Shown piece after piece: positions 22,851 through 34,800 of a DNA stretch of 64,000 nucleotides. Below the pieces are notes generated by a model. The model was given only the letters and a program-made list of their open reading frames with translations, was not told where the DNA came from and searched no databases. The position numbers were made by a program, and so were the translations under genes. Position 1 is the first letter of the stretch. Each line of letters begins with the position of its first letter. Source of the DNA: Hybos culiciformis (taxonomy: Eukaryota > Arthropoda > Insecta > Diptera > Hybotidae); NCBI GenBank assembly GCA_964007475.1, contig OZ023273.1, positions 84,331,712 to 84,395,711 of the forward strand, in the 5' to 3' direction.

Positions 22851-25800
22851 CTAAATGAAAAAATAAGTTATTATGTTTATACTTCTTTTAGCCCGTTTCC
22901 ATTAAAAATGAAAAAACGGACTATACGCTATCACTTTCGGTCTGACCGTCAGTCTCTCGCGCAGTAAAATGCTTGTAATTCTTTAACTACTTGACCGATT
23001 TTATTTTGATGCGAAAATATGCGCAATCTCGTTCACTTTAAAACAAGCTAAAGAATTAGATTCTCTGATGCAGGGTTCAGAAATTAGAAGCCCTGAACTG
23101 TTCAAGTGTTCAAATGATTTTCATTCATTTCTAATTTTTGAAAATTCTGGATTCTGTTAAAAATTAGTATGTGAGGCTCCTAAAAATAATTTGTAAGCCC
23201 CGAATGGGTTCACGAATTCGAACTGAGAGATGCAAATTGATTTCCATGAAAATTGGTATTTGAGTAGATGGAACTTAACAAAAATAAATGTTTAGCTCCC
23301 GATTATACTCAAGAAAGAGAAGGGAGGCGGCCTGAAAGTTGATTTCATTCAAAAATGTTGTATAGTGAATCATCGTAAAAATATTAAAAAAAAATCTGGA
23401 TAATATTTAAAATTTAAATGTTGAGTAAGTTTTCATCTATGTGGTACTGTTTTTCAAAATATAATTTTAATTCGATGTACATAACATTTTAGATTAATTT
23501 TAAGCAAGAAATATACATTATTCACGTATTATAAGTATATTTATTTTAACAATGAATACATAAAGTGTAAGCTTTTGGTCTATGCACGAAGTAAAATCAA
23601 TATTTATCTTAATTCTATGAATCTTTTTACATCCCTAACATAGTATAGTTATCATAAATTATAATTTTTATTAAACAGAAATTCTATAAGCCTACATTTT
23701 ACTTTTTATTTCTCAAAGTTATATTGTGAGTAAAAAACACAATTTACAAATACTTTTCCGCACATAAATTTGAATCGCTTTTTATTTCATAAACAAGAAA
23801 ATTTTCCATATACACACATTATCCATATACACACATGTTAATTAAATTAGTTAATTCGAACTTATATATATTATCAAAGTCGTCTTTATCCTAAATAAGA
23901 ATAATTAAATTTAAATCATTTTTCATTTTTAAAGTAGAACAGTAAAAAATAAGTTAAAAACGAGTTTTCCAAAAAACTGAGGCCAGGCCGCATGAAAAAG
24001 TAGAAAATAACTTTTTCTTCACACACAGAGGTGGACTCAGATTTTTTGATTGGGACGTAAGTGATTTGATTCATGAAGAGAAAGAATATTCAAGAGAAAT
24101 GTCCCAATCAAAAAATCTGAGTCCACCTCTGTGTGTGAAGAAAAAGTTATTTTCTACTTTTTCATGCGGCCTGGCCTCAGTTTTTAGGAAAACTCGTTTT
24201 TAACTTATTTTTATTTTCTGCCCTTTTCACGTTAACTAAATTGTTATTACAAATTTTCCTCGATTTTACATGCAAGTTTTCATGATTGTTGAAGATTTAT
24301 CACTAATCATATCGATGAAAATTTTTCCGATGATTTTTCAGCTTTTTCGGGTTTTCCATGGAGTTTTCTGCAAAAGCAACTTTTTGCAACTCATTTCGCT
24401 CTACAACTTTGTCTCAGGTTGCAAAACGCTCAAACGCTTCCTTGGTTGGAAAACCTCCGGAAAAGCGTTTTACATGAATTTTCTTCGATTTTTTCTGCAA
24501 ATTTTCACCATTGTCGGAGATAAAGTAATGATGCCACTTAATAGGGAACTTGATCCTGCATAATTTAGAAAACTTTTTTACCGGAAAATTTTCCGGAAAA
24601 GTCGGAAAATTCCGGAAATTTTTTTCGGAAAAATCAGAAAACTTTGCATTTTTCCTGAAACGGATTTATCACTACTCAAATTTGTACCAAATTTTCAAAT
24701 GATTTTTTCCGATTTTCCGGGTTTTCCATGGAAATTTCCGCTTCAAATTTTGATAGCTTCAATTGTCACGCGACATGAACCTGTGTGCCAAATTTCAGCT
24801 CGCTGTGATGACGAAAAGAGGGTCTACGAGAGTGTCGAAAATAGTAAGGAAATATACAGACAAATTACTTTACGTCTTTACGAGTTAATAAGAATTCTGT
24901 CCTCAGTAAAACAAAATAATTGTATAGTTATAAATAATTAAATACTTTATCAATTTATTTTTCTTATAAAATTTACTGAACCAATTTCATTATTGTATTA
25001 ATGTAGAAATCCATCTTTGGTACTAATACCCAAATTTTTTTTTATTTCGAACATATTCTTGTTTATTTCGAATATATACTGTACGTTAAAATTATACATT
25101 TTTATACCAATAACAACTGGAGTAATCTAATTTAAATAAGATAACAGAAAATTTAAAACTTTAAAATGATTCAAGAATATAATTTACATAAAGTTCAATT
25201 AATTTTTTAAAATGTCTATTAGACATCACAGAATTAGAAGAAGAAACTGAATGTCATAGTAAAGTCTAATTTTGATATTCCATATACAATTAGTTTTGAT
25301 TTGTATACCAAAGTAAAGATAAACTTTTCATCTATTGATTCAATATATTAATAAATAATTATCTAAATTTCATTTAAATAAAAATTTTCAATTGGCATTA
25401 AAATTTCCGGTATTAATTACTTTTAGTAATAAAGGGTTCATTATCTTCATTTGAGATATACGTATATATTCTGTACATTGCTTCAAAAACTTGTTGTTAT
25501 AAATAACTGTAATAATACTAAAACTAGACCAACAAACATTACATATTAACCCAAAGTAAAAAATAATGCAAACAAATAAAAATAAAATAGACAACAAATG
25601 AAAGGTGATTGCCATATAATTTTTCACTTTCAATAGTTGTCTAAAATATTGAAATCATGAGTTTTCAGGAATTTTATAACATAACTAATATTGAATATTT
25701 AATATTACACTGAATATTAAATTCTTAAATTAAGAAACATTAAAAATATTTATAAAAAGAAAGGTTACTGTTTAAATAATAATTGAGGGCAATCATAATA

Positions 25801-28800
25801 ATTGATTTCTATAAAAATAAAATAAAACTTATTGACAGGAAATTTAATCCCATGGGCTATTAGCTAAAATACATTTTTTTTTTTTCAGCTTTCTTTTATT
25901 TTACTCTATAAAGGTCAATCTAATTTTATTTTTACCTGTACATATTTCATTCATTTTGCTTATTATCAGTCAGTATCCACAAAAAAAAAATGACAGGGTT
26001 CAAAAGTCTTAAAGTTATTTGTAGTGATAACCGCATTTCTAACTAAGCTCAAATAATAAGTTGTTATAAAGAAAAGTATACATTCCATTTTACATACGAT
26101 CTACATTTAATGATATAATAATATAAAAGTATACATATGAATATAATAATTATCGGTGTGAAAATGTGTCTTCTAAGTATAATAAGCATTTTGTGTAGCC
26201 AATCGAAAAATATTAATTTATTTAATTGAAAGGAGAATAGAAAAAAATTGAAAAAAATAATCAATTTCGCTATAAAATACATTTAACGCATACTAACTCA
26301 ATACTTGAATTAGCAATAATGTTTAGTTTCTCAATTGTCTCGCAAATATTGTTACATTGACGTGACACTTGAATTAGAATTGCGGTTAAGAAAGAAAGGG
26401 TTAATTAAAATAGTCAAATATCATAATCTATTTGATTAGTTCTTATTTTTTGTACTGTTCTAAAATTAGAATTTAATATACGTATATGTATATCGTACAA
26501 CTTTTAATAAATTAAATTGAATTAATTGCAAGGTCAACACTTCATTCACTTAGCAACAAATAAAAGTAATGTAATGTAAGTTAATAGTTACCATGTATTT
26601 GTACATGATATTATAATGTAATGTTGTAAATAAGTAATTTAAAAGGATAAAAGAAAAAAAAGTTCCTAAAAAGTTACCAACCAATCATTTACTTTAATAA
26701 CAATTATAACAATTTCTATTATATCATGCAATGCAAAGTAAATTTTTTTTTTATTTAATTTGTTACGTTCTATTCAACATTTTTTTGTTTTTCGTGGTCT
26801 TATCGACCATATAGGTATTCAAGAAGAAAATTGATAATAATAGTTTTTCAATTTATTTACTCGTAAGTTGTACATACATTAATTGAACATAAAATAGTGT
26901 ATATTTGTATTAAGAACCAAAATTACTCCAAATTCACTAAATGGAAATTGATTTTTCAGCCATATTTCTAAATCTCGTAAAAAGAAAAACTGTTGCTCAA
27001 AACTTAAGGAATGTCATCTAAAAGATATTAATATTTTTTTTAAATATAATTTTTAAATTAAAATATAAGTACCTTTAAAAAAATATGCGTGAGACTCATC
27101 CTCATAAGCTCACGAAAGAAGTTTAACTTCTTTATTTGCTTGCAAATATTTATTTGGCTACGGACTCTGACTGATTTACTTTTGTAAGTGGAAGAGGGGG
27201 CTAAATTTTTTCTTACGAAATTTGTGTGTAATCATTTATTCTTTTTTACTTACCAAATTTGAATGAAATCGGACGAACTTTAGAAGTCGCTGGGTACGAT
27301 CAATCAATTTTTTGTTACGAAACTTACGTTTCCTCTTTTTATTTACCAAATTTGAATGAAATTCTTTGTTACGAAATTTGTGTGTAATCATTTTCTCTTT
27401 TTACGTACCAAATTTGAATAAAATCGGAAATAAATTTTTGTTACGAAATTTGTGTGTAATCGGTTCCTCTCTTTACATACCAAATTTGAATGAAATCGGA
27501 CGAACTTTTGAAGTGGGCCCTCAGGGGAGGTCGCTAGGTAGGAGGCCAATCAAATTTGAAAATAGCCTATAACGACCCTCGATCTGAGACAAAGAAATAG
27601 TGTAAGTTTGAAAACGATCGGCTGAGCGGTTTAGGTGCCTATTCGGAATAGACAAACAGACAAACAGCGTTTCTGTTTCATATGATAGAATTTCACTAAT
27701 TCGAAAAGGAAATAAACTAAATAAATATTAAGAACAAAATCAGTTGATCTTTAATTCTGTTATTGTACAATTTTTTAATTCTATCTATATGGTTTTTTTT
27801 TTTGTTTTTTGCTTTCCACACATCGTTAGTATTTTGTTATGTGTGTGTAGTATCGCTATTTTATTTTCGTAAATACATCTACATGCTACAACGTCTTATA
27901 TTTCCCTGCTTTTATATTTGTTTTTACTTTTTAACATATGATACTACATTCTGTGATTATTACCCCTATTTCTGTGGTTATTACTTTTTAACATATGATA
28001 CTACATTCTGTGGTTATTACTTTTCGTTACATAGGGACATACTATATTCTGTCTCTTTTTTCCCCTTTTTGGTGCAAAAATTTTTTAACAATACCTCGCT
28101 AAAGAAGTTAAACTTCAAAAATTGCAGAAGAGAATTAATTTTTCTTAAGAGCCCTCCATGTGAAATTCTGTTTTCTATTTCTGTTTTCTATTTTTGCAGT
28201 TTTATTTTGTTTTATTTTACAGAAAATAAACGGCCGTGAAAAATGCGACAAAAATTGTACGAAAAACACCTCTACCAGAAAATCACAAAACTATATTTGA
28301 ATTTTATTTCTGTGCAGAAACTGTAATTTATCAAAAAAATTAAAAAATTCTAAGAAATAAATTAAATTAATTAAAAATTGTTTAGGAAATTAAAGAAATT
28401 CAAAATTTCACGTCACCAGCCCTGGAGAGTGGTATTTTAGCTTTATTTCTGCGTTTGAGATTTTTTATTATCTTTTTCCTTTACTTCAGAATCCAAGCAA
28501 ATGTGTTCAAGTTTTTTAAAGGCTCGTTTGGGCCAAAAAACTCAAAATTTTAAGAATCCACCTCACCTACCCTGGAGCCAGTTATATACTCTCTAACATA
28601 TCAAAAAATCACTTCAGTCTAGATTGTAGTAACCCTACAATCAAAGCCAAACTAAGACCTATTTTTTGCAGTTTTTCACAATGAGGGCTCTTAATGAACA
28701 TAAAAGCTAGAGATCTATTTTTGGCCACCTGCCGTAAATTTATTAAAATAAAAATATTTTGTAAGCCGCCATTATAACTTTTTATTCGTCGAAACCTATC

Positions 28801-31800
28801 ACCATGATTGCCTTCTCTGAAAGGTGAATTTTGAAATAATAATTTGCTATCCTAATAAATTCGTTAACTGTTTTTATTTAATCACACATTAAACTAAATA
28901 TTTTTTAAAATATATAGAAACAAACAAAAAAGGATTGAAATCATATCAGGAAATTCGAAATTTTTGTTTGTTTCAAAAGTTTCATGGGAAATACGGCCCA
29001 CTATTATTTAATATCATCTTTGTTGAAGTTTAACTTCTTTAGCGAGGTATTGTAAAAATTTTTGTGAGGAAATAGGGGAAAAAAGAAGACAGAATATAGT
29101 ATGTCCTATGTAACGAAAAGTCTCAAAGTAGGGGTAATAACCACAGAATGTAGTATCATATATTAAAAAGTAAAAACAAATATAAAAGCAGGGAAATATA
29201 AGACGTTGTAGCATGTAGCATGCAGCATGTAACATGTAACGATGTGTGGAAAGCAAAAAATAAAAAAAACCATATAGAATTAAAATATTGTACAATACAG
29301 AATTAAAGATCAACTGATTTTGGTCTTAATATTTATTTAGTTTATTTCCTTTTCGAATTAATGAAATTCTATCATATGAAACAGAAACGCTGTTTGTCTG
29401 TTCCGAATAGACTCCAAAACCGCTCAGCTGATCGTTTTCAAACTTACACTATTTCTTTGCCTCCTACCTAGCGACCTCCCCTGAGGGCCCACTTCAAAAG
29501 TTCGTCCGATTTCATTCAAATTTGGTATGTAAAAAGAGGAACTGATTACACATAAATTTCATAACAAAAATTTATTTCCGATTTTATTCAAATTTGGTAC
29601 GTAAAAAGAGAAAATGATTACACACAAATTTCGTAACAAAGAATTTCATTCAAATTTGGTAAATAAAAAGAGGAAACGATTAAACACGTAAATTTCGTAA
29701 GAAAAAATTGATTGATCCTACCCAGCGACCACCACTGGGTCCACCCCCAGTGGACTAGGGAACGCATTTTTTTAAAAAAATTTTGATTCCGGATTTTCGA
29801 AAATGTCTTGAAATGAAATCCGGAATTCCGGTTCATTCCGGAATTTCATATAAAAATTAAAATATATTAAAAAATTAAATTAAATTATTCTTTAACATAA
29901 ATATTAGTGTATTTAGTTCAAAACATTAAAATTATGAAATATTTTTTATTAAAATAAAATTTTATACTTTTCAATAAACCGAAAGTGAATAAACTGAATG
30001 GAAAAATAAAAATTTAAAACACAAAGTATCCAATGTTTTATCATTGAGTAATGAGTTTTAATCGAATTTTTATTGAAAATGTTCCTGCAGCGTTGTTAAT
30101 AAGTTATATAAGAGATTTTCCAAAAGTGTTCCTCGGAGGCCCCCCTTGATCCAAAAATTTAATTTCACTTCGAATTCCAAATAAATCACTGCACTCGGAA
30201 CTCCAACTTATTTTGTTAATGTTGATTAATATGAAAAGAAGTTTTATGTATTTGCAGACTTGCGATAGCTACTTAGATTTCAATTTTTGTGAATTTTAAT
30301 GCTTTATGGCTAAATAATAAAAAAAAATAAACATTGGTCAAAATTCCCGCCAGTAAAAGTTCTTCCAAATTCGAAAAATTCGGAATTCAGCATTTTGAAT
30401 TCCAAATTTTTTGAAATTCAAAAACAGGTGCAATTCGGATTTCCGGCGAAAATCCGGTTTTGCATTCCCTAGGGCGGACTTCTAAAGTTAGTCCGATTTT
30501 ATTCAAATTTGGTAAATAAAAAGAGGAAACGATTAAGCACATAAATTTTGTAACAAAAAATTGATTGATCCTACCCAGCGACTTCTAAAGTTCGTCCGAT
30601 TTCATTCAAATTTGGTACGTAAAAAATAATAAATGACTACACCCAAATTTCGTAAGAAAAAATTTAGCCCCCTCTTCCACTTACAAAAGTAAATCAGTCA
30701 GAGTCCGTAGCAAAATAAATATTTGCAAGTAAATAAAGAAGTTAAACTTCTTTCGTGAGCTTATGAGGATGAGGCTCACACATATTTTTATATATTCTTA
30801 TGAAATTTACTACAAAATTATAAACTTATTAAATTTCTTCAGTGTTTACTATCCATTAATTTTTATCAAAGAACTAATAACAAATTAGAATTGAACTTGT
30901 TACGTATGAATTCTGAAAACTAATTTGTAATGTTTACATTTTTTTTTAAGAAATAAGAATTTTTTGCGATATTTTCAAATAAAAATTTCAGGCTTAAAAT
31001 ACACACAAACAAAAATTCCTAAAAAGACACCTTTATTTTCTCGAAATCTGTCATTTGGAACAAAGATCGGTTAAATCAGACCTATATTAAACTAGGAAAT
31101 GGGAACAAAAAATTACGATTTTTAGCTCGGGATCCAAGGCGAAGTTTGGAAAATGAAAAATTCATCTAAGTTTTGGGCTCTACATTCGATTGAATTGAAA
31201 TAAAAAAGTATTTAAACACCTCTCTGTGTGAATTCACTAAAATCCTATGTGGAAATGATCATGTACATAAATTAATAAAAGGACGTAACACAAAAAAATA
31301 ATAAAATTACAGAAGTTAATTATTAAAATTATTTTTATTTATAGGTATAGTAATAATTTCTAAGTAAAGTATCATCATAAATAAAACAAAAAAAAAAAAT
31401 GAATGGATAAAAATTGACCATTTGAGATACAAACAATGTTGTTGTTTACTCGATTCAAAGAACAAAAAATAAACGAAACGAAAATAATAAAATAAAAAGA
31501 GAACATTTTTAACGTATTTTATTTTTTTTTTCTTTTGACTATATACACCCGAATTATTTATAAAAAGGGAGAATTTATTCATTTTATGAATTATTTTAAT
31601 TTTGCAATAGAGAATATAAGTTGTTGTGGCAGTTAAATAACCTCATCGCCAGATATTAGATATTTTTGAATGAAAATCACTTTTGTTATTATTATTATTA
31701 TTATTGTCATCACTTTAATATAAAAATACTATAGTTTTGTTGAATACGAATTTGTGAGTAAAAAATATAAATAAAAAAAAGAAAAAAAAAAAAATCTGTT

Positions 31801-34800
31801 TTTTTGGGGCAACAACAGATTAGTGTATAAAAAATTAATTAAATACAAAAAAAAAAAAACTCAATCATAATTTTTTCTGGAAGTTATTTTTAAGGAAAAT
31901 TTTATTTTTTATTTTGCCAAAAAAAAAATGCATTTAATTATGAAATTCGTTATGATTTTTGGAATAATATGTTCTTTTATCGTTAATGGACAATCATGGC
32001 CAATTACCAATTCGGAGGTTGCGGTAAGCTAATTTTTTAAATACATACTTAATTTATTTAAAAAAAGAATTTTTTTTTTTTTGGATTTATTGTTATATTT
32101 TGGAAAAATTCCATCTCTAGAATGTACTTAGTGAAAGTAAAAAAAAAAAAAAAAAAACAAAAAACTTATTAAACGCGTATTTTGTTTATTCGAAAGAACT
32201 ACGTGACTAATAAAAAATAATATAAAAATAATATATTTTTTATATTTATATAATTTTTTACTTTTACTTAATTAGAAAAAAAAAATAAACCCAAATATAT
32301 TTTTTATAGTATGACATGGGCAAAAATTAAAAGAGTTTTCCATTCCAGCAAGAAGTTTTTTTGTGTGGGAAAAACCAAAAAACAGATATTTTACCTTTCA
32401 TACACTCTAAATTTGATGAAACGCAACAAAACGGTCATATTTTGAAAGTATTATTGCGTTGTACTTAACTCAACTTCTAATTCAATCCTTAAAATAAACA
32501 AAATAAAACTACTTAAATGCTTTAACATAGGTACAACGAATTTCGAAATTTTTACAAAATATTTTCGAAATCAAATCTCCAAATGAATTAATTGTGTTTT
32601 ATTTTTGTACAAATCCTTAATTTTTTTATTAACATTAGAATAGAAAATAATAGGCATAGGTATAGGTAGTTTTAGTTACCGGAAAGAAAATATTTATTGT
32701 TATTTGAAAAAAGTATAGTGGAATGAGAGATCATTTTGTTTTACTTTATTATTTATTTTTAATTTTTTTCACAAAGTTAAGATTTCAATTTGATTTGCTT
32801 TTAATCCCTGACATAGGACGAAAACTATGATTTTATATTCAAAAATGACTAACATTACAAATTGTATGAAATTCCGTATTAATGCAATTATCATAAAAAT
32901 GCTAATATTGTAGAATGTAGATTATAACTTTTGTCTTCGCTGCTGATGATGAGGGTTGGTTAATATAATATATATAATATATATGTAATTGTTTAGCAAA
33001 CTAAATAATTATTGTTCTGTAAAGTCTTATAAAGGAATTTTATTGAATATATTGAATATATATTTTATGTTGTAAAGTTTGAAAAATTAAATTTCTTTGA
33101 TCCATCAGTTAAATTGATATACCTAATAATTATAATTTTATTTTCAGGAAAATCAGCCTATGATGAATGTTCCACAATGGCATTGTTTGAGATACTTCAA
33201 ACACGATGCTCATTTAATGAGACGTTGCAGGAATCAGAGAATCTTACAAAACCCGAGGCCCAGAGAATAAAATAATATTATGCAATCGAGTATTAAATAT
33301 AGATAAAAGCTTAATTATGAAATTCTGATTTTTTTAAACTAAAAATATGTAATAATAAACATTTTAAAGATAAGAATTATCATAGCACATTTCTTGATTT
33401 GTTATGCATAAGTAATATTGCAGCTCATAATATGGTATATTATGAACTCTAAAATTGAAACTCAAAAAACTTGTTTATTTTTAGTAAATTTGAAATTGAT
33501 ACAGAATTTTGAAAAAAATACTTTTATCAAATTTTTGATCTATAAAAGTTTCATCAAAACCACAAAATAAAAAGTTCGAAAACAAATCTTATTTTGGTGC
33601 AAATATTTTTTATGAAGAAATTTATCTTTGTAAATTATAATAAATTTTTGTAAATTTTTTGTTTCAAATTTACTAAATTTAAACAATAAACAAATTTAAA
33701 TTGAAAATTAATTCTGTTTCTTTATGAAATAAATAGTATTTACTGATAAGACGTTAAAAGTAACAACCTTACTGCTATTTTTTTAGCAATTAAACATTCT
33801 ACATAACTTGAGTATCTAGTCTAAAATTTTGAATTTCGGACAAGTGAGCTTTAGGATAGCTTTAACTTAAGCTAAACATATTACGGAAAAAAAATAATTA
33901 AGAGAACCCTTCTTACTGTTTAAAACCATGTTAATTGATTGAAAAATCTATCTATATAATTAGCATGTTTTAATTTGAATGTGTAACGATGAAAGTGCAT
34001 CTATTAAACAGAATGTTTGCGCATACCTACAAATATTTCCCAACGAACTCTGTGATAGTTTTTTTGCCAAGACGAAATATAAATAAATGAAACGAGTGTG
34101 CGTCGACGATATTTTGACGACTTTCGACTATTTACTCGAAAATTTTGAGTACGGGATATTTCTAGTCAGAAATAAAAATAAAATTCTCAAGGCATCCATA
34201 AATAGGCAAAAAAAAAAATATTACTTACAACTTTAGCTGAAGATATTCCACCTTTTCTAATTGTGTTACGCATCTCATTCTTATGTGACATCCTGTTATC
34301 AACTCTATTTTTTATATTGGTTCCAAAAATTGATAGTTGTGGATTTTCTTTAAGTTCGTGAACAAAACCTGCCGAGGACCACATTTGACTGGATTCATAT
34401 TTATTTGATAGATACACAATTTCCTATGTAAATTAAATAAATAATTAATATAAAATAATTACAATAAAATTTCTCATCATTCTCAAAAAAATTTCTCAAT
34501 TTATTTACCTGTTTTTTTGTCAAAAAATACAATGTCGATATTGATTGCCAGTCCACATTTATCGTATGAGATTTGGGATATTTCCTGGGTACCCAACAAG
34601 CTCCATAAATTTCTGGAATATGAGTCTTATGACATAATGGCAACGGTGAGCTCGGTAAAAATACGTACACTAGAACGTAAAAAAAATCATATCTTTCAAA
34701 GTTTAATAGTTAATATAATTCTAAAATTAAAATTTGGAAAGTTAAAAAATACAAATTTTATATCTTATTTATTTTTTTTTTAAACAAATTAAAAATTTGT

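Larger units (their letters stand above)
22851..34228 (-). other. WDR75 intron 9, 11.4 kb, with nested gene and repeats
   Basis: This intron contains hairpin unit U2 (23948-24910), repeat copies B and C (27084-28116, 29025-30784) and a complete gene on the opposite strand (31928-33270). The rest (22900-23900, 24910-27080, 28117-29024, 30785-31550, 33360-34228) is AT-rich sequence in which I see no exon. 22900-23350 and 28440-28800 are less AT-rich and look like old repeat fragments. Confidence 0.85.

Noticed and set aside
27763..28239. 158-residue open frame as a gene
   Set aside because: It lies in repeat copy B and is dominated by phenylalanine and tyrosine from AT-rich DNA; copies A and C lack it.
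34140..34228. Terminal WDR75 exon just after exon 9
   Set aside because: Reading through or using nearby acceptors gives only a few residues without similarity, while 22542-22850 supplies the conserved C-terminus.
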